Assembly: GCF_913058315.1 (NCBI RefSeq)
Contig: NZ_CAJXQY010000020.1
Location: 1-49,497 of the forward strand
Source of the DNA: an uncultured Alteromonas sp.
GTDB taxonomy: Bacteria; Pseudomonadota; Gammaproteobacteria; Enterobacterales; Alteromonadaceae
Direction: 5' to 3'
DNA: 49,497 nt
Position 1 is the stretch's first letter; each line of letters opens with the position of its first letter. This document shows, in pieces, positions 41,851 to 49,497 of this stretch. The notes under the pieces were generated by a model. It did no database searches. It was not told where the DNA came from and worked only from the letters and a program-made list of their open reading frames with translations. The position numbers and the translations under genes are program-made.

Positions 41851-42516
41851 TCAGGCTCCGTTAACGGGAATGCTGTAGCCAACCCCCCGAATGGTTTTAA
41901 TAAAGTTCTCGGGCAACTTTTTGCGCAGATGGTGAATGTGTACTTCAATGGTATTGCTCGAAACCTCGTCACCCCATTCGTACAAACGAGACTCCAGTTT
42001 TTGCTTGGGCTGAATGCGGCCGCCATTTTCCATCAGCACCTTTAACAACATAAGCTCACGGCGGGGTAAGGAAACCGGCTCGCCGGCCACGGTGAGCTCC
42101 AGAGTCTGCGTATTTAAGGCAACCTCGCTTATTTTCACCATTGCGCTACTTGCCGTGCCCAGACGGCGCTCGAGCACTCGTAAGCGAGCGAACAGCTCGT
42201 CCATGTCAAAAGGCTTGGGCAGGTAGTCATCGGCGCCGGCATCAAGGCCCAGTATTTTGTCGGTAATCTTATCCCGTGCGGTAAGAATGATCACCGGCAT
42301 GTCTTTGACCTTATGCCGAATTTTTCGCAGCACCTCAAGGCCATCCATATCCGGTAAGCCAAGGTCAAGGATCACAATATCCGTTTGCTCTGCCGCCAGC
42401 ATGGCTAACGCCTCTTTGCCACGGTACACGCAGTCCACCACATAACTGGCATCCCGCAGTGATTTGCTCAGTGCGGCCGACAGTGGTTGATCATCTTCAA
42501 CAAGAAGTATTCGCAT
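41851..42516 (-). CDS. Response regulator, QseB/PmrA type (OmpR family)
   Basis: A 221-residue OmpR-type regulator. The receiver has the acidic pair ED near residue 8, Asp51 in VILDLGLPD and Lys near 101 in LPKPF. The C-terminal winged helix ends in IRGVGYSI, with the recognition helix near EVSSNTIEVHIHHLRKKL. Its own promoter carries a box of two CTTAAG half-sites 5 bp apart, as expected for PmrA/QseB-type proteins, so autoregulation is likely. The same box precedes the T-hemolysin operon, the most likely second target. Confidence 0.92.
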   Translation of the reverse strand: MRILLVEDDQPLSAALSKSLRDASYVVDCVYRGKEALAMLAAEQTDIVILDLGLPDMDGLEVLRKIRHKVKDMPVIILTARDKITDKILGLDAGADDYLPKPFDMDELFARLRVLERRLGTASSAMVKISEVALNTQTLELTVAGEPVSLPRRELMLLKVLMENGGRIQPKQKLESRLYEWGDEVSSNTIEVHIHHLRKKLPENFIKTIRGVGYSIPVNGA

Positions 42517-42549
42517 GTTATTGATAACGGGATAATTTAAGGTCTTAGC

Positions 42550-42582
42550 AGTATAGCAGCTAAACCTTAAGCAAACCTTAAG
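42550..42582 (-). promoter_or_regulatory. PmrA/QseB-type promoter of the regulator operon
   Basis: On the minus strand CTTAAG-GTTTG-CTTAAG (42582-42566) is followed by 10 bp and the perfect -10 TATACT (42555-42550). The start codon lies 49 bp beyond the box. The 5-bp and 10-bp spacings equal those at 37058-37090. Confidence 0.8.
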
Positions 42583-42627
42583 GAAAGGTGAAGCAGATCA
42601 TGGTTTGGTGCCGTGACCTACCGGCGC

Positions 42628-43851
42628 TTAGTGAGGATAAGAGAGGATAAAACAGGCGCCCCCCAGCCGATTGCTGGTTGTCACGGTTGCTGTGGCCTGA
42701 TGCCACCACTGAATGCGCTTCACAATAGCCAGTCCTAATCCGGCTCCTCCCGCGTAACGTACGCGGCTGTTATCAGGGCGGAAGAAAGGCTCAAAAATGC
42801 GCGAAGCCAGCGACGGCTCCACACCATTACCGTCGTCATGTACCGCAATACTGATGGCATTATCGCCCTGGAAAACGTCAATAATGACCTGTGACTTTGC
42901 GTGTCGCAGGGCATTGTTGAGAAGATTGATAACGGCCCGCTCTATGAAGTGGCCGTCGCCACGCACGGTAAAGTCATCACCGTTAACCCGTAGCGTTTTG
43001 GCCGTTGTAGTAGCTAACCTCGCGACCACTTCACCGCACAACGTTTTTACCGGAATATCGGCGATGTTCAGTTCCGGCGTCATGGCATCGTACTGCGTAT
43101 AGTCCAGCATCTCCTGAACCAGCCCTTCAAGCTCGTCCAGATCGGCCTGAATTCCCCGCCATGTCTGACTATCCGGTTCCGGCTTCATCTCCAGAGCGAA
43201 TTTTAACCTGGCAATAGGGGTTCTGAATTCATGCGCCACCGCACCAGTGAGTTCCCGCTGATCGCGAAGCAAACCATGCACCCGTTCACTCAGCATATTC
43301 AACTTGTTGGAGATAGGCTGGATAACCGAACGCTTTCTCAGCGCAATCGACACATTGTCACTTTCCTGCCCCAGGTGATCCACCTTGCGGGTCAGGTAAG
43401 CCAGATCGCGCCACAGCGGCCACAACCAAATCGCCAGCATTACGCCCAGTAACAACAGAAATGCGGAAAGATAGATCAGCAGATACGGTCGCGACACTTC
43501 CGAAAAAGGCAGCGAGAGCACAATAACGCTGTTTTCACCTGCCGGCATGTAGATAAACCTGGCGGTCTCTGTGTAGAGGGTTACCGGTAGTCCGGCGGCG
43601 AGATTGTTTTTCTCTGCTTCAGACCAGTTAATAGCGGCTTTTTCTTTGAGTTCATAGTCAATGCCAGCTTGTTCAAGCTTGGCCAGCAACTGGCTTTTAT
43701 CACGCAGCGCCAGTGGTAGGAGGGCTTCTGCCAGCACCATGTCGGCTGACTCACTGTAGTCTTCACCCGGCCAAACAAGTTCCAGCGTGCTGCTGATTAA
43801 CACCAGCGAAATGGCCATAAACAAATAAAAACTCACGAACAGCCGGGTCAT
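42628..43851 (-). CDS. Sensor histidine kinase, RstB type
   Basis: A 407-residue kinase with helices near residues 5-22 and 125-145, a periplasmic domain of about 100 residues, a HAMP segment, and the H-box TGAVAHEFRTPIARL with His near 207. NLLNNALRHA, DDGNGV and GGAGLGLAI are the N, G1 and G2 boxes. The motif AHEFRTP with the short sensor domain is typical of the RstB branch. It overlaps its regulator by 4 bp and is the last gene of the mipA-DUF3019-rstA-rstB operon. Confidence 0.9.
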   Translation of the reverse strand: MTRLFVSFYLFMAISLVLISSTLELVWPGEDYSESADMVLAEALLPLALRDKSQLLAKLEQAGIDYELKEKAAINWSEAEKNNLAAGLPVTLYTETARFIYMPAGENSVIVLSLPFSEVSRPYLLIYLSAFLLLLGVMLAIWLWPLWRDLAYLTRKVDHLGQESDNVSIALRKRSVIQPISNKLNMLSERVHGLLRDQRELTGAVAHEFRTPIARLKFALEMKPEPDSQTWRGIQADLDELEGLVQEMLDYTQYDAMTPELNIADIPVKTLCGEVVARLATTTAKTLRVNGDDFTVRGDGHFIERAVINLLNNALRHAKSQVIIDVFQGDNAISIAVHDDGNGVEPSLASRIFEPFFRPDNSRVRYAGGAGLGLAIVKRIQWWHQATATVTTSNRLGGACFILSYPH

Positions 43852-44552
43852 TCATCACTCCACGCATCGGCCACAAAAAAGAACCCCTTACCCCAGATTG
43901 TTTTAATGCGGTAAGGGTTTTGAGGGTTGTCTTTGAGCTTTTTCCGTAACCGGGAAACGCGCACGTCGGCGCTCCGGTCAAGACCGTCATATTCCCGGCC
44001 AATAAGTGCTTTGTAGAGGGTGGTCCGCTCGACGAGTTGCGAGGCATTGTCAGCCAGTAAACACAGCAGGTCGAACTCGTGACTGGTTAAGGCGATATCC
44101 TCGCCCCCCAGACTCACCCGACGTGACAGCTTATCAATACTCAATTTGCCAAACGTCACCAAACTACCGCTATTCGCTACAGGTTCGGCAGATGCTGCGC
44201 GCCGCATCAGGGCATTCACCCGTGCCAGTAACACGCGCGGTTCAACGGGCTTTACCACGTAATCATCGGCGCCAATCTCCAGACCCAGCACCTGATCGAA
44301 ACTCTCACTCTTAGCGGTCATGAATAATAAAGGGCCGGTGTAGAACTGACGCAAACGGTTGCACAGCGTAAACCCATCGTCGCCGGGTAACATCACATCC
44401 AGAATAATGGCATCCGGTGCCCGGGTTTTAACTCGCTCTGTCAACCCTTCGCCATCGGCAAACCGAACTACGCTAAAGCCATTGGCAGTGAGGTACTGAC
44501 CGACTAATTCTGCCAGTCTTTCATCGTCTTCAACCAGGATCAGCGACTTCAT
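43848..44552 (-). CDS. Response regulator, RstA type (OmpR family)
   Basis: A 234-residue regulator with Asp52 in IILDVMLPG, Lys near 105 in VVKPVEP, and a C-terminal winged helix (DRSADVRVSRLRKKL, IWGKGFFF). LEIGADDYVVKPVEPRVLLAR is close to E. coli RstA in its receiver end. It shares one base with the DUF3019 gene before it. It probably acts on the operator-like site at 45884-45897 and on genes elsewhere. In enterics RstA is under PhoP control; here no evidence for that. Confidence 0.9.
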   Translation of the reverse strand: MKSLILVEDDERLAELVGQYLTANGFSVVRFADGEGLTERVKTRAPDAIILDVMLPGDDGFTLCNRLRQFYTGPLLFMTAKSESFDQVLGLEIGADDYVVKPVEPRVLLARVNALMRRAASAEPVANSGSLVTFGKLSIDKLSRRVSLGGEDIALTSHEFDLLCLLADNASQLVERTTLYKALIGREYDGLDRSADVRVSRLRKKLKDNPQNPYRIKTIWGKGFFFVADAWSDE

Positions 44553-44926
44553 CAGAATAAACTCCAGGGGTTTCTAACGCGACGCCTAAGCATGGAAGCG
44601 CTGCGATAACGTAGTGTTAATATCACCGACGCGTGATAGACAGGGCTTTCGCTGACCAGGCGAAGTTCAGACTCCTCTTTTAAGGTAATCTTAACGGTGC
44701 CTGGCATGGTACTGTGAGGCCAGCATCCCAGGGATTCGTCATTTAACGTTAAACAGTATTCACCGGCCCGAAGGGACGGGTAGGTAAGCGCTACTGCCAT
44801 CACACACAAATCGCCTTTTTCTGTCGCAATACATTCGCTGGGCGTGGCGGCAAACTCATTTTCTTCTGCTTCCACCGGTGCCAGTATTGTGCTCAGAGTA
44901 AGAAGGAGTAAGCAGAATAAACGCAC
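44552..44926 (-). CDS. DUF3019 family exported protein
   Basis: A 124-residue protein with a signal peptide (to about residue 20, APVEAEE) and the family's Cys pattern: CIATEKGDLCVMAVAL and YCLTLNDESLGCW, four Cys likely to form two disulphides in a small beta sandwich. The family is uncharacterised and is typically found beside MipA and RstAB genes in Shewanella and Alteromonadales. The gene follows mipA by 9 bp and shares one base with the regulator. It may be the periplasmic partner that tells the kinase about envelope state; inferred. Confidence 0.85.
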   Translation of the reverse strand: MRLFCLLLLTLSTILAPVEAEENEFAATPSECIATEKGDLCVMAVALTYPSLRAGEYCLTLNDESLGCWPHSTMPGTVKITLKEESELRLVSESPVYHASVILTLRYRSASMLRRRVRNPWSLF

Positions 44927-44935
44927 TGCAGCCCC

Positions 44936-45814
44936 TTAAAACCGATAGCCGAGGCCAATGAAACCACTGGCAACGGAGTCTTTCGCCACCAGCGGGCTGT
45001 CGGTCATGCCGCTGCCAAGGCTCGTCACCTGTACCCGTGCCACCCATCGCCAGCGCTTGTTAATTGGCTTATTGAGTAATAGACCAACGCTGGTTTGCAA
45101 GGCAGGGTCTGCCTCATACCAGAGGCGGCTGTTACTGGTATCCCGACTATCAATGCCGTAGTAATAATCAATCAGCTTGCTGCTTTTGTAGGTTAGCGAT
45201 GCGTTGGCGGCAAAGTGCCAGTCATCCCACTGCCAGTGATACCGGTATTTCAATTGCGCGTAGAACCCCTGATGTACCCCCAGCAAGTCGCCCGCCACCG
45301 CGGCGGAAAGCAAGCTGTCAGGGCGATTCCAACTGATTCTGACACCGGCATCGGCAGTCCATTTGCGGGAGCTTATATCGTTGATGGAGATAGTTTCCCG
45401 GGAGACGGGGGACTCGCCATCACTCCCCCCGGGCTGCAATGGACCCGATATAATATCCGCCGAGCTGGTGTTTACTGAAAGGACAATATTGGCCGGATGC
45501 CAGAACGAAAAGTAGGCTCGCTCACGGTTAGCCAGCACAAACAGCTCTGTGCTAACGTTGCTGCGCACCTGCCACTGATAGCCAAACTCACCGTTGTCAA
45601 AATACGCATTCTCGCCATACCAGGCCACATCGGGTAAAACGACGAGAGGAATAGGATCACCATCTACCAGAGGATTGGTTCTACCACCCACCCCCAGGGC
45701 GACGCCTATCTGCCAGGAATTAGGCGCTATACAGGCATCGTCGTTTTCACACCCCCACGCAGTGCCAGGGCCAGACAGCCACAGCAATAAACAGCACAGC
45801 AAAGGAATCCGCAC
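44936..45814 (-). CDS. mipA: MipA/OmpV family outer-membrane protein
   Basis: A 292-residue protein with a signal peptide (LLCCLLLWLSGPGTAWG, cut near residue 21). The mature part has a long series of amphipathic strands (WQIGVALGVGGRTNPLVDGD, YFDNGEFGYQWQVR, GFYAQLKYRYHWQWDD) and ends in SGFIGLGYRF, with the terminal Phe. MipA in E. coli is a scaffold that links a transglycosylase and a penicillin-binding protein; OmpV in Vibrio is a related porin-like protein. As first gene of the operon with DUF3019 and RstAB it is probably induced by that system under envelope stress. Confidence 0.88.
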   Translation of the reverse strand: MRIPLLCCLLLWLSGPGTAWGCENDDACIAPNSWQIGVALGVGGRTNPLVDGDPIPLVVLPDVAWYGENAYFDNGEFGYQWQVRSNVSTELFVLANRERAYFSFWHPANIVLSVNTSSADIISGPLQPGGSDGESPVSRETISINDISSRKWTADAGVRISWNRPDSLLSAAVAGDLLGVHQGFYAQLKYRYHWQWDDWHFAANASLTYKSSKLIDYYYGIDSRDTSNSRLWYEADPALQTSVGLLLNKPINKRWRWVARVQVTSLGSGMTDSPLVAKDSVASGFIGLGYRF

Positions 45815-45883
45815 AGCACAGTCCCGGCAAGTGAATCAGATTTTTAAGATTATCAAACCCTGAGTGCCTGCACAGCACCTGAT

Positions 45884-45897
45884 TACAAATTGTCACA
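45884..45897 (+). promoter_or_regulatory. Candidate RstA box before mipA
   Basis: TACAAATTGTCACA agrees with the published E. coli RstA consensus TACATNTNGTTACA at 10 of 12 fixed positions. It lies 69 bp upstream of the mipA start, which fits autoregulation of the operon. Confidence 0.4.
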
Positions 45898-45971
45898 TTT
45901 CTAAATAGTTTGGATCGGATTATTGATTGAACAAGGACTAGGGTATATCTCAACCTTACCGTGCAAAGGAC

Positions 45972-47921
45972 ATGGATATGAACCTTAAGCAACAAACCGA
46001 CCTGATGTGGAAATGCCTGGCCGTAGCGATTTTTTCAACCTGTACGATTACCGCCTGCAGTAACGATGGTAATGAGAGTCCGCCGACCCTCAGCTTCATG
46101 ACAGCGACGGATTCAGCCTTATCCACCGCACAACAGGTCAGTGCCGAACGCTATGTTAAAAATGGGATGTATCTGATGAAGACAGCGCAGGCAACTGCGG
46201 TGGAGGGCGCCGCCGATGATGCCGCGGCGCCGGCCAGCTTTTCGACCACTAACACCCAGATTGCCGGCGTGGATGAGGCGGATCGCATTGAATACAACGG
46301 TGACTACCTGTTTGTGGCCGATTTACCGGTGTGGACGGCGAGCGAAGGAGAGGTCAAAAAAGTGCGCATTCTCGCGCGCCAGAACGATTATTCTTTAACC
46401 GAAGCCGCGACCATCTCATTACAGGACAACCTTAACGTAGCGGGCATGTACCTGTATGAAGATACCCTTGGCGTGGTCAGTCACTCATTCCAGTATTACG
46501 CTATGGCCGAGATTCTGGTCGACTCAAGCCCCTGGCAACAACCAGAATACGATACTTATATTGATATTTACGGCGTCGCCGAACCGGCCAGCCCCAGTAC
46601 TGTGAGCAATATTCGCATCGATGGCGGCCTGATTAACTCACGGCGCATCGACAACCATTTGTTTATTGCCACGCAGTTTGTGCCCAATCTGGAAGACTTG
46701 CCGGATGCCGGCACCAGTAATCGCAGCCTGGTTGATCTCTACAACGCGATCCTGGCAAAAGACAGTAGTGAGCTGGTACCTCAAATCACAATTGATGGCC
46801 AAACCCATCCTCTCTTCCAATTGAACGACTGCTTGCTTCCCCAACAAGCCACAAACAAGAATGGGCATACTCAAATGGTCAGCGTGGTTAAGATTGATCT
46901 GGATAATCCAACCGATTATTCGGCACTTTGCCTGCTCACGGAGGCTCATGGTCTGTTTGCCTCGGCCGACCATTTATACCTGCATGCCAGCACCGGAGAG
47001 AGAACGGTTGTTCACAAAGTCGCGCTGGGAAGTGAGGTTCGCTACCAGGCTACCGCCAGTGTTGCCGGGATTCTTGGCTGGCAAAGTTCGGCCCAGTTTA
47101 AACTGGCCGAGCGAGACGGCAAATTACTGGCAGTAACCACCCTGGGGACCCGCTCTAACGATCCCCAACATGAACTCCACGTGCTCGAACAACAAGGCAG
47201 TGAACTGGTGGAAGTTGCTACCCTGCCGAATGAATCACAACCTGCCCCCATCGGTAAACCCGGTGAAGCCATTTATGCCGTGCGGTTTGTTAATGACAGA
47301 GCCTACATTGTCACCTTTGAACGGATTGATCCACTGTATGTCATTGACTTAACAGACCTTCACGCTCCTGCGATTATCGGAGAACTGGAAATACCCGGTT
47401 TTTCCAGTTATTTGCATCCCATGGAAAACGGCCTGTTACTGGGCGTTGGACAACAGGTGCGGGCGGACGCTATTCCGGCCAGTGGCACTACCCCGCAGGA
47501 AACGCCAATTGAGGACGGTATGAAAGTCAGTCTGTTTGATGTACTCGACCCGGCAAACCCGCTAGTGCTGGGCGAATATGTCTGGCCCGATGCTTACACA
47601 CCGGTGGAATATGACCACCGTTCGCTGTCGGTACTCAAAACAAACCATGGCTATCAGTTTGCGTTACCATCACAAACCTGGGGCTTCGATGACAACGGTT
47701 ACTGGTTTACCCGCAACGCCTTGCAAACCCTGGAGGTCGATGAGGCCAACCGGTTGCTAAGCCTTATCGATTCGGTTACGCCAACCGAAGAAGACGACTA
47801 TTATATTGGCAGCTATGAAGACCGCAGCGTATTGCACAATGGCCATATTTATTATGTGCGCGGAAATAAGGTTTACCATGCGCTCTGGCAACCAGACGCC
47901 GTGGTAAACGGGCCTTACTGA
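45972..47921 (+). CDS. Beta-propeller domain lipoprotein
   Basis: A 649-residue protein. The signal peptide ends in the lipobox-like ITAC, with Cys29 as the lipid site. TNTQIAGVDEADRIEYNGDY is the entry motif of the secreted beta-propeller family (PF09826 type). Later repeats include VRFVNDRAYIVTFERIDPLYVIDLTD and PMENGLLLGVGQQ. The ending is truncation-free and in the usual size range. Function of the family is unknown; a role in surface binding is a guess. AAAGGAC lies 3 nt before the ATG at 45972; the ATG at 45978 is the other option. Confidence 0.85.
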   Translation: MDMNLKQQTDLMWKCLAVAIFSTCTITACSNDGNESPPTLSFMTATDSALSTAQQVSAERYVKNGMYLMKTAQATAVEGAADDAAAPASFSTTNTQIAGVDEADRIEYNGDYLFVADLPVWTASEGEVKKVRILARQNDYSLTEAATISLQDNLNVAGMYLYEDTLGVVSHSFQYYAMAEILVDSSPWQQPEYDTYIDIYGVAEPASPSTVSNIRIDGGLINSRRIDNHLFIATQFVPNLEDLPDAGTSNRSLVDLYNAILAKDSSELVPQITIDGQTHPLFQLNDCLLPQQATNKNGHTQMVSVVKIDLDNPTDYSALCLLTEAHGLFASADHLYLHASTGERTVVHKVALGSEVRYQATASVAGILGWQSSAQFKLAERDGKLLAVTTLGTRSNDPQHELHVLEQQGSELVEVATLPNESQPAPIGKPGEAIYAVRFVNDRAYIVTFERIDPLYVIDLTDLHAPAIIGELEIPGFSSYLHPMENGLLLGVGQQVRADAIPASGTTPQETPIEDGMKVSLFDVLDPANPLVLGEYVWPDAYTPVEYDHRSLSVLKTNHGYQFALPSQTWGFDDNGYWFTRNALQTLEVDEANRLLSLIDSVTPTEEDDYYIGSYEDRSVLHNGHIYYVRGNKVYHALWQPDAVVNGPY

Positions 47922-47949
47922 TCTTGTCTGGACACAACGGTATGAAGAA

Positions 47950-47983
47950 GCCTCAAAGGACGAACCTTATGGCACTTTGAGGC
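47950..47983. terminator. Bidirectional terminator between propeller gene and tpm
   Basis: Perfect 9-bp stem GCCTCAAAG/CTTTGAGGC with a 16-nt loop, placed between the two convergent stop codons. Confidence 0.7.
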
Positions 47984-48002
47984 GCTTTATCGGAGTAAAT
48001 CG

Positions 48003-48644
48003 TTAGCCTTTACTGGTCAGTGACCAAAGCTTTTCAAACGCAGGGACTTTCCCTTTTAATCCCCCTTGTAAAGGCTCGCTTTGAAGCAGTTCTATCTCAC
48101 AATATTTCCCATAATGACGTTCAATTTCGTCGCTAGGAATGGCAAAAGGCGGGCCTGCAATTAACGTCTGGTCGTAGTCGAATGTGACTAACAGGTGTTT
48201 TGCACCGGGCGTCAGTGAGCAAAGGCGCTGACTGTATTGCTTACGCATATCCTCTGGCAACGCCACCAGTGCTGCCCGATCGTAAACCACATTAATGGTA
48301 CCCAGTTGTTCGGGGGTGAGTGCGAAAAAGTCACCGCAATAGAGGGTGATATCCGGCGCCTTATAGCGGGTTAATTTACCGCACTCTTCAATGACCGGCG
48401 TAACGCCAAGGTTCTCAAAATACTGACTGACCGCCAATTGACTAAGCTCTACGCCCACCACTTCGCAACCACGCTCAAGCATAAACGTCATGTCATTGGA
48501 TTTACCGCAAAGCGGCACTAATACACGGCATCCGTCGCCAATGCCAAATTTATCGGCAAAACCGGACAGCATCGGATGGATATCGCTCTGATGAAAACCT
48601 ATCTCGCCTTTTTCCCACTTGTCATGCCAGAACGTATGCTCCAT
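48003..48644 (-). CDS. tpm: Thiopurine S-methyltransferase
   Basis: A 213-residue TPMT-family methyltransferase that moves a methyl group from S-adenosylmethionine to sulphur or related selenium/tellurium substrates. RVLVPLCGKSNDMTFM is motif I, GVELSQLAVSQYF follows, and YDRAALVALPEDMR is the family's motif near the active site. The start at the ATG at 48644 (MEHTFWHDKW) has AAGAGGAG in front; a GTG at 48650 is less likely. Bacterial members can detoxify selenite and tellurite. It is followed by the ABM-like gene upstream on the same strand, 65 bp apart. Confidence 0.93.
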   Translation of the reverse strand: MEHTFWHDKWEKGEIGFHQSDIHPMLSGFADKFGIGDGCRVLVPLCGKSNDMTFMLERGCEVVGVELSQLAVSQYFENLGVTPVIEECGKLTRYKAPDITLYCGDFFALTPEQLGTINVVYDRAALVALPEDMRKQYSQRLCSLTPGAKHLLVTFDYDQTLIAGPPFAIPSDEIERHYGKYCEIELLQSEPLQGGLKGKVPAFEKLWSLTSKG

Positions 48645-48708
48645 GACCACTCCTCTTAAACCGCAACCAATCGACTGAATTCACAGGCGATAAACAACCA
48701 GCCTGGTG

Positions 48709-49041
48709 CTATTGCTCGACCGCAAAAGGGCGGCGCTGCAAATAATCACAGGCCACTTCCATTTTATACAGAATCCGGGTGGCCTCAAGGTTTAGCGCAT
48801 CATGCATGCGCTGACGCTGCTCTTCATAGTCGTCACTCATACGGTTAGCGCCAGCCTGTTCCCAGGTTGTGCGGTCCGGCCATTGAGCATAAGCAATCCA
48901 GCGGCCTTCTTCATCTTTGTGCAACCGAGATCCAAGGCTACCGTGAAACAGGTAAATGCCCTGAGTGACTTTTGGCCACGCGTTAAGAAAATCCGCTTCT
49001 TTACCCGTTTTGGGCACAAACTCAAACATGACAATAAACAT
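48709..49041 (-). CDS. Antibiotic biosynthesis monooxygenase-like (ABM) domain protein
   Basis: A 110-residue protein of ferredoxin-like fold. MFIVMFEFVPKTGKEADFLNAW opens the ABM beta strand and helix, with IYLFHGSLGSRLHKDEEGRWIAYAQWPDRTTWEQ as the central sheet. The His near the LFHG turn is often kept in the family. ABM domain proteins act on quinones, haem or serve as unknown-role dimers; nothing here decides. It lies between tpm and the partial PepSY-type gene, all leftward. ATG with GGAGA in front. Confidence 0.75.
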   Translation of the reverse strand: MFIVMFEFVPKTGKEADFLNAWPKVTQGIYLFHGSLGSRLHKDEEGRWIAYAQWPDRTTWEQAGANRMSDDYEEQRQRMHDALNLEATRILYKMEVACDYLQRRPFAVEQ

Positions 49042-49077
49042 CGTTTCTCCTGTTGAACCGCGATTAGGTACCGCCGA

Positions 49078-49497
49078 CTACCCGCTGTTTGCGTTACTGC
49101 GACGGGCAGACCAGAGCGCCCACACCGCCAATACCAGCAAGGGCACATTGATTTGCAATGCGGCCACAGAAAATGTGGCTCCGCCAAAACGCAGCAAATA
49201 AACCAACCAGAACAAAGCAATGCCCACCGTCAACAGCTGTTTAAATGAGGACACAATGTGTGCTTCGTTTTTCAGGCGCAGCGCCAGCGCTGCAAGCACC
49301 ACCATTGCCCCCCAGAATAGCGGGGTAGGAGAGAGTGCCACCGCAAAGTAGCCCGCAGCACTGGCCACCAGCGCCACCGGCGTGCCCCACACAAAGGCCG
49401 GCCAGAGTAAATTCAGCGCATCACGGGTCTGGCGCTTCTTCAACCAGATATTCATGCCGGTTGCGGAGACCACAGTGAGCATCATACCCAATACAAT
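49078..49497 (-). CDS. PepSY-associated membrane protein, C-terminal part only
   Basis: At least 139 residues, open to the right edge of the window. VVSATGMNIWLKKRQT matches the conserved S-x-TG-x-x-x-W-x-KR end of PepSY_TM proteins. Four further hydrophobic segments follow and the protein ends in RRSNANSG. The frame runs past 49491 to the end of the sequence (residues I-V-L-G before MML), so the N-terminal part and true start lie outside. PepSY_TM proteins often help ferric-siderophore reduction; the substrate here is unknown. Confidence 0.65.
   Translation of the reverse strand: MVLGMMLTVVSATGMNIWLKKRQTRDALNLLWPAFVWGTPVALVASAAGYFAVALSPTPLFWGAMVVLAALALRLKNEAHIVSSFKQLLTVGIALFWLVYLLRFGGATFSVAALQINVPLLVLAVWALWSARRSNANSG

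Noticed and set aside
1-49497. tRNA, rRNA, prophage or complete insertion sequence
   Set aside because: I looked for cloverleaf-like arms, rRNA landmarks, integrases and transposases and found none that could be supported.

Overview
The window looks like a chromosomal segment of a marine gammaproteobacterium of the Alteromonadales (Alteromonas-like). The nearest recognisable relatives of most proteins are enteric, Vibrio, Shewanella and Alteromonas types. The gene neighbourhoods (bioH-comF-nfuA, a ctaC-D-G-E-surf1-ctaA-cyoE-sco1 block, a mipA-DUF3019-rstA-rstB block) fit that group. Base composition is near 50% GC. I see no rRNA, tRNA, CRISPR array, prophage or intact insertion sequence.

Layout. 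1-2976 is gene-poor and degraded: two small hypothetical genes, a receiver-GGDEF gene whose receiver is deleted out of frame, and the tail of a LuxO-type sigma-54 activator. 2977-7379 holds divergent greB and tex, then an SprA-type putative metalloprotease with a small partner. 7595-15239 holds bioH, comF, an M14 carboxypeptidase lying between comF and nfuA, nfuA with an IscR-like operator, a MATE transporter and a polysaccharide deacetylase. 15297-24277 is the aa3-type cytochrome c oxidase operon, read leftwards, containing one small gene (DUF2909) on the other strand. 24667-25290 is lexA with a perfect SOS box. 25395-32623 is a mixed region: a 25-bp tandem repeat, an esterase, a lipoprotein, a BlaI/M56 pair with its operators, a membrane protein divergent from an SDR, a VanZ-like gene behind a tiny leader ORF, and a DUF1275 gene.

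32735-37026 is the most interesting part. It is a tightly overlapping five-gene operon: thermostable-hemolysin family protein, AMP-forming ligase, haem-oxygenase-like di-iron oxidase, SDR and TPR protein. It looks like a small biosynthetic pathway. Its promoter has a PmrA/QseB-type box (two 6-mers 5 bp apart) 10 bp before a -10 hexamer. The same arrangement precedes a response-regulator gene about 5.5 kb away. That regulator leads a second five-gene operon: regulator, kinase, cupredoxin, an FTR1-like permease without its RExxE motifs, and a probable outer-membrane barrel. I propose that this two-component system controls both operons.

37180-38744 holds a periplasmic binding protein and a divergent hexapeptide acetyltransferase with a long inverted repeat between them. 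42628-45814 is an RstAB-type two-component system with MipA and DUF3019, preceded by a possible RstA box. 45972-49497 holds a beta-propeller lipoprotein, thiopurine methyltransferase, an ABM-like protein and the C-terminal end of a PepSY-type membrane protein cut by the window edge.
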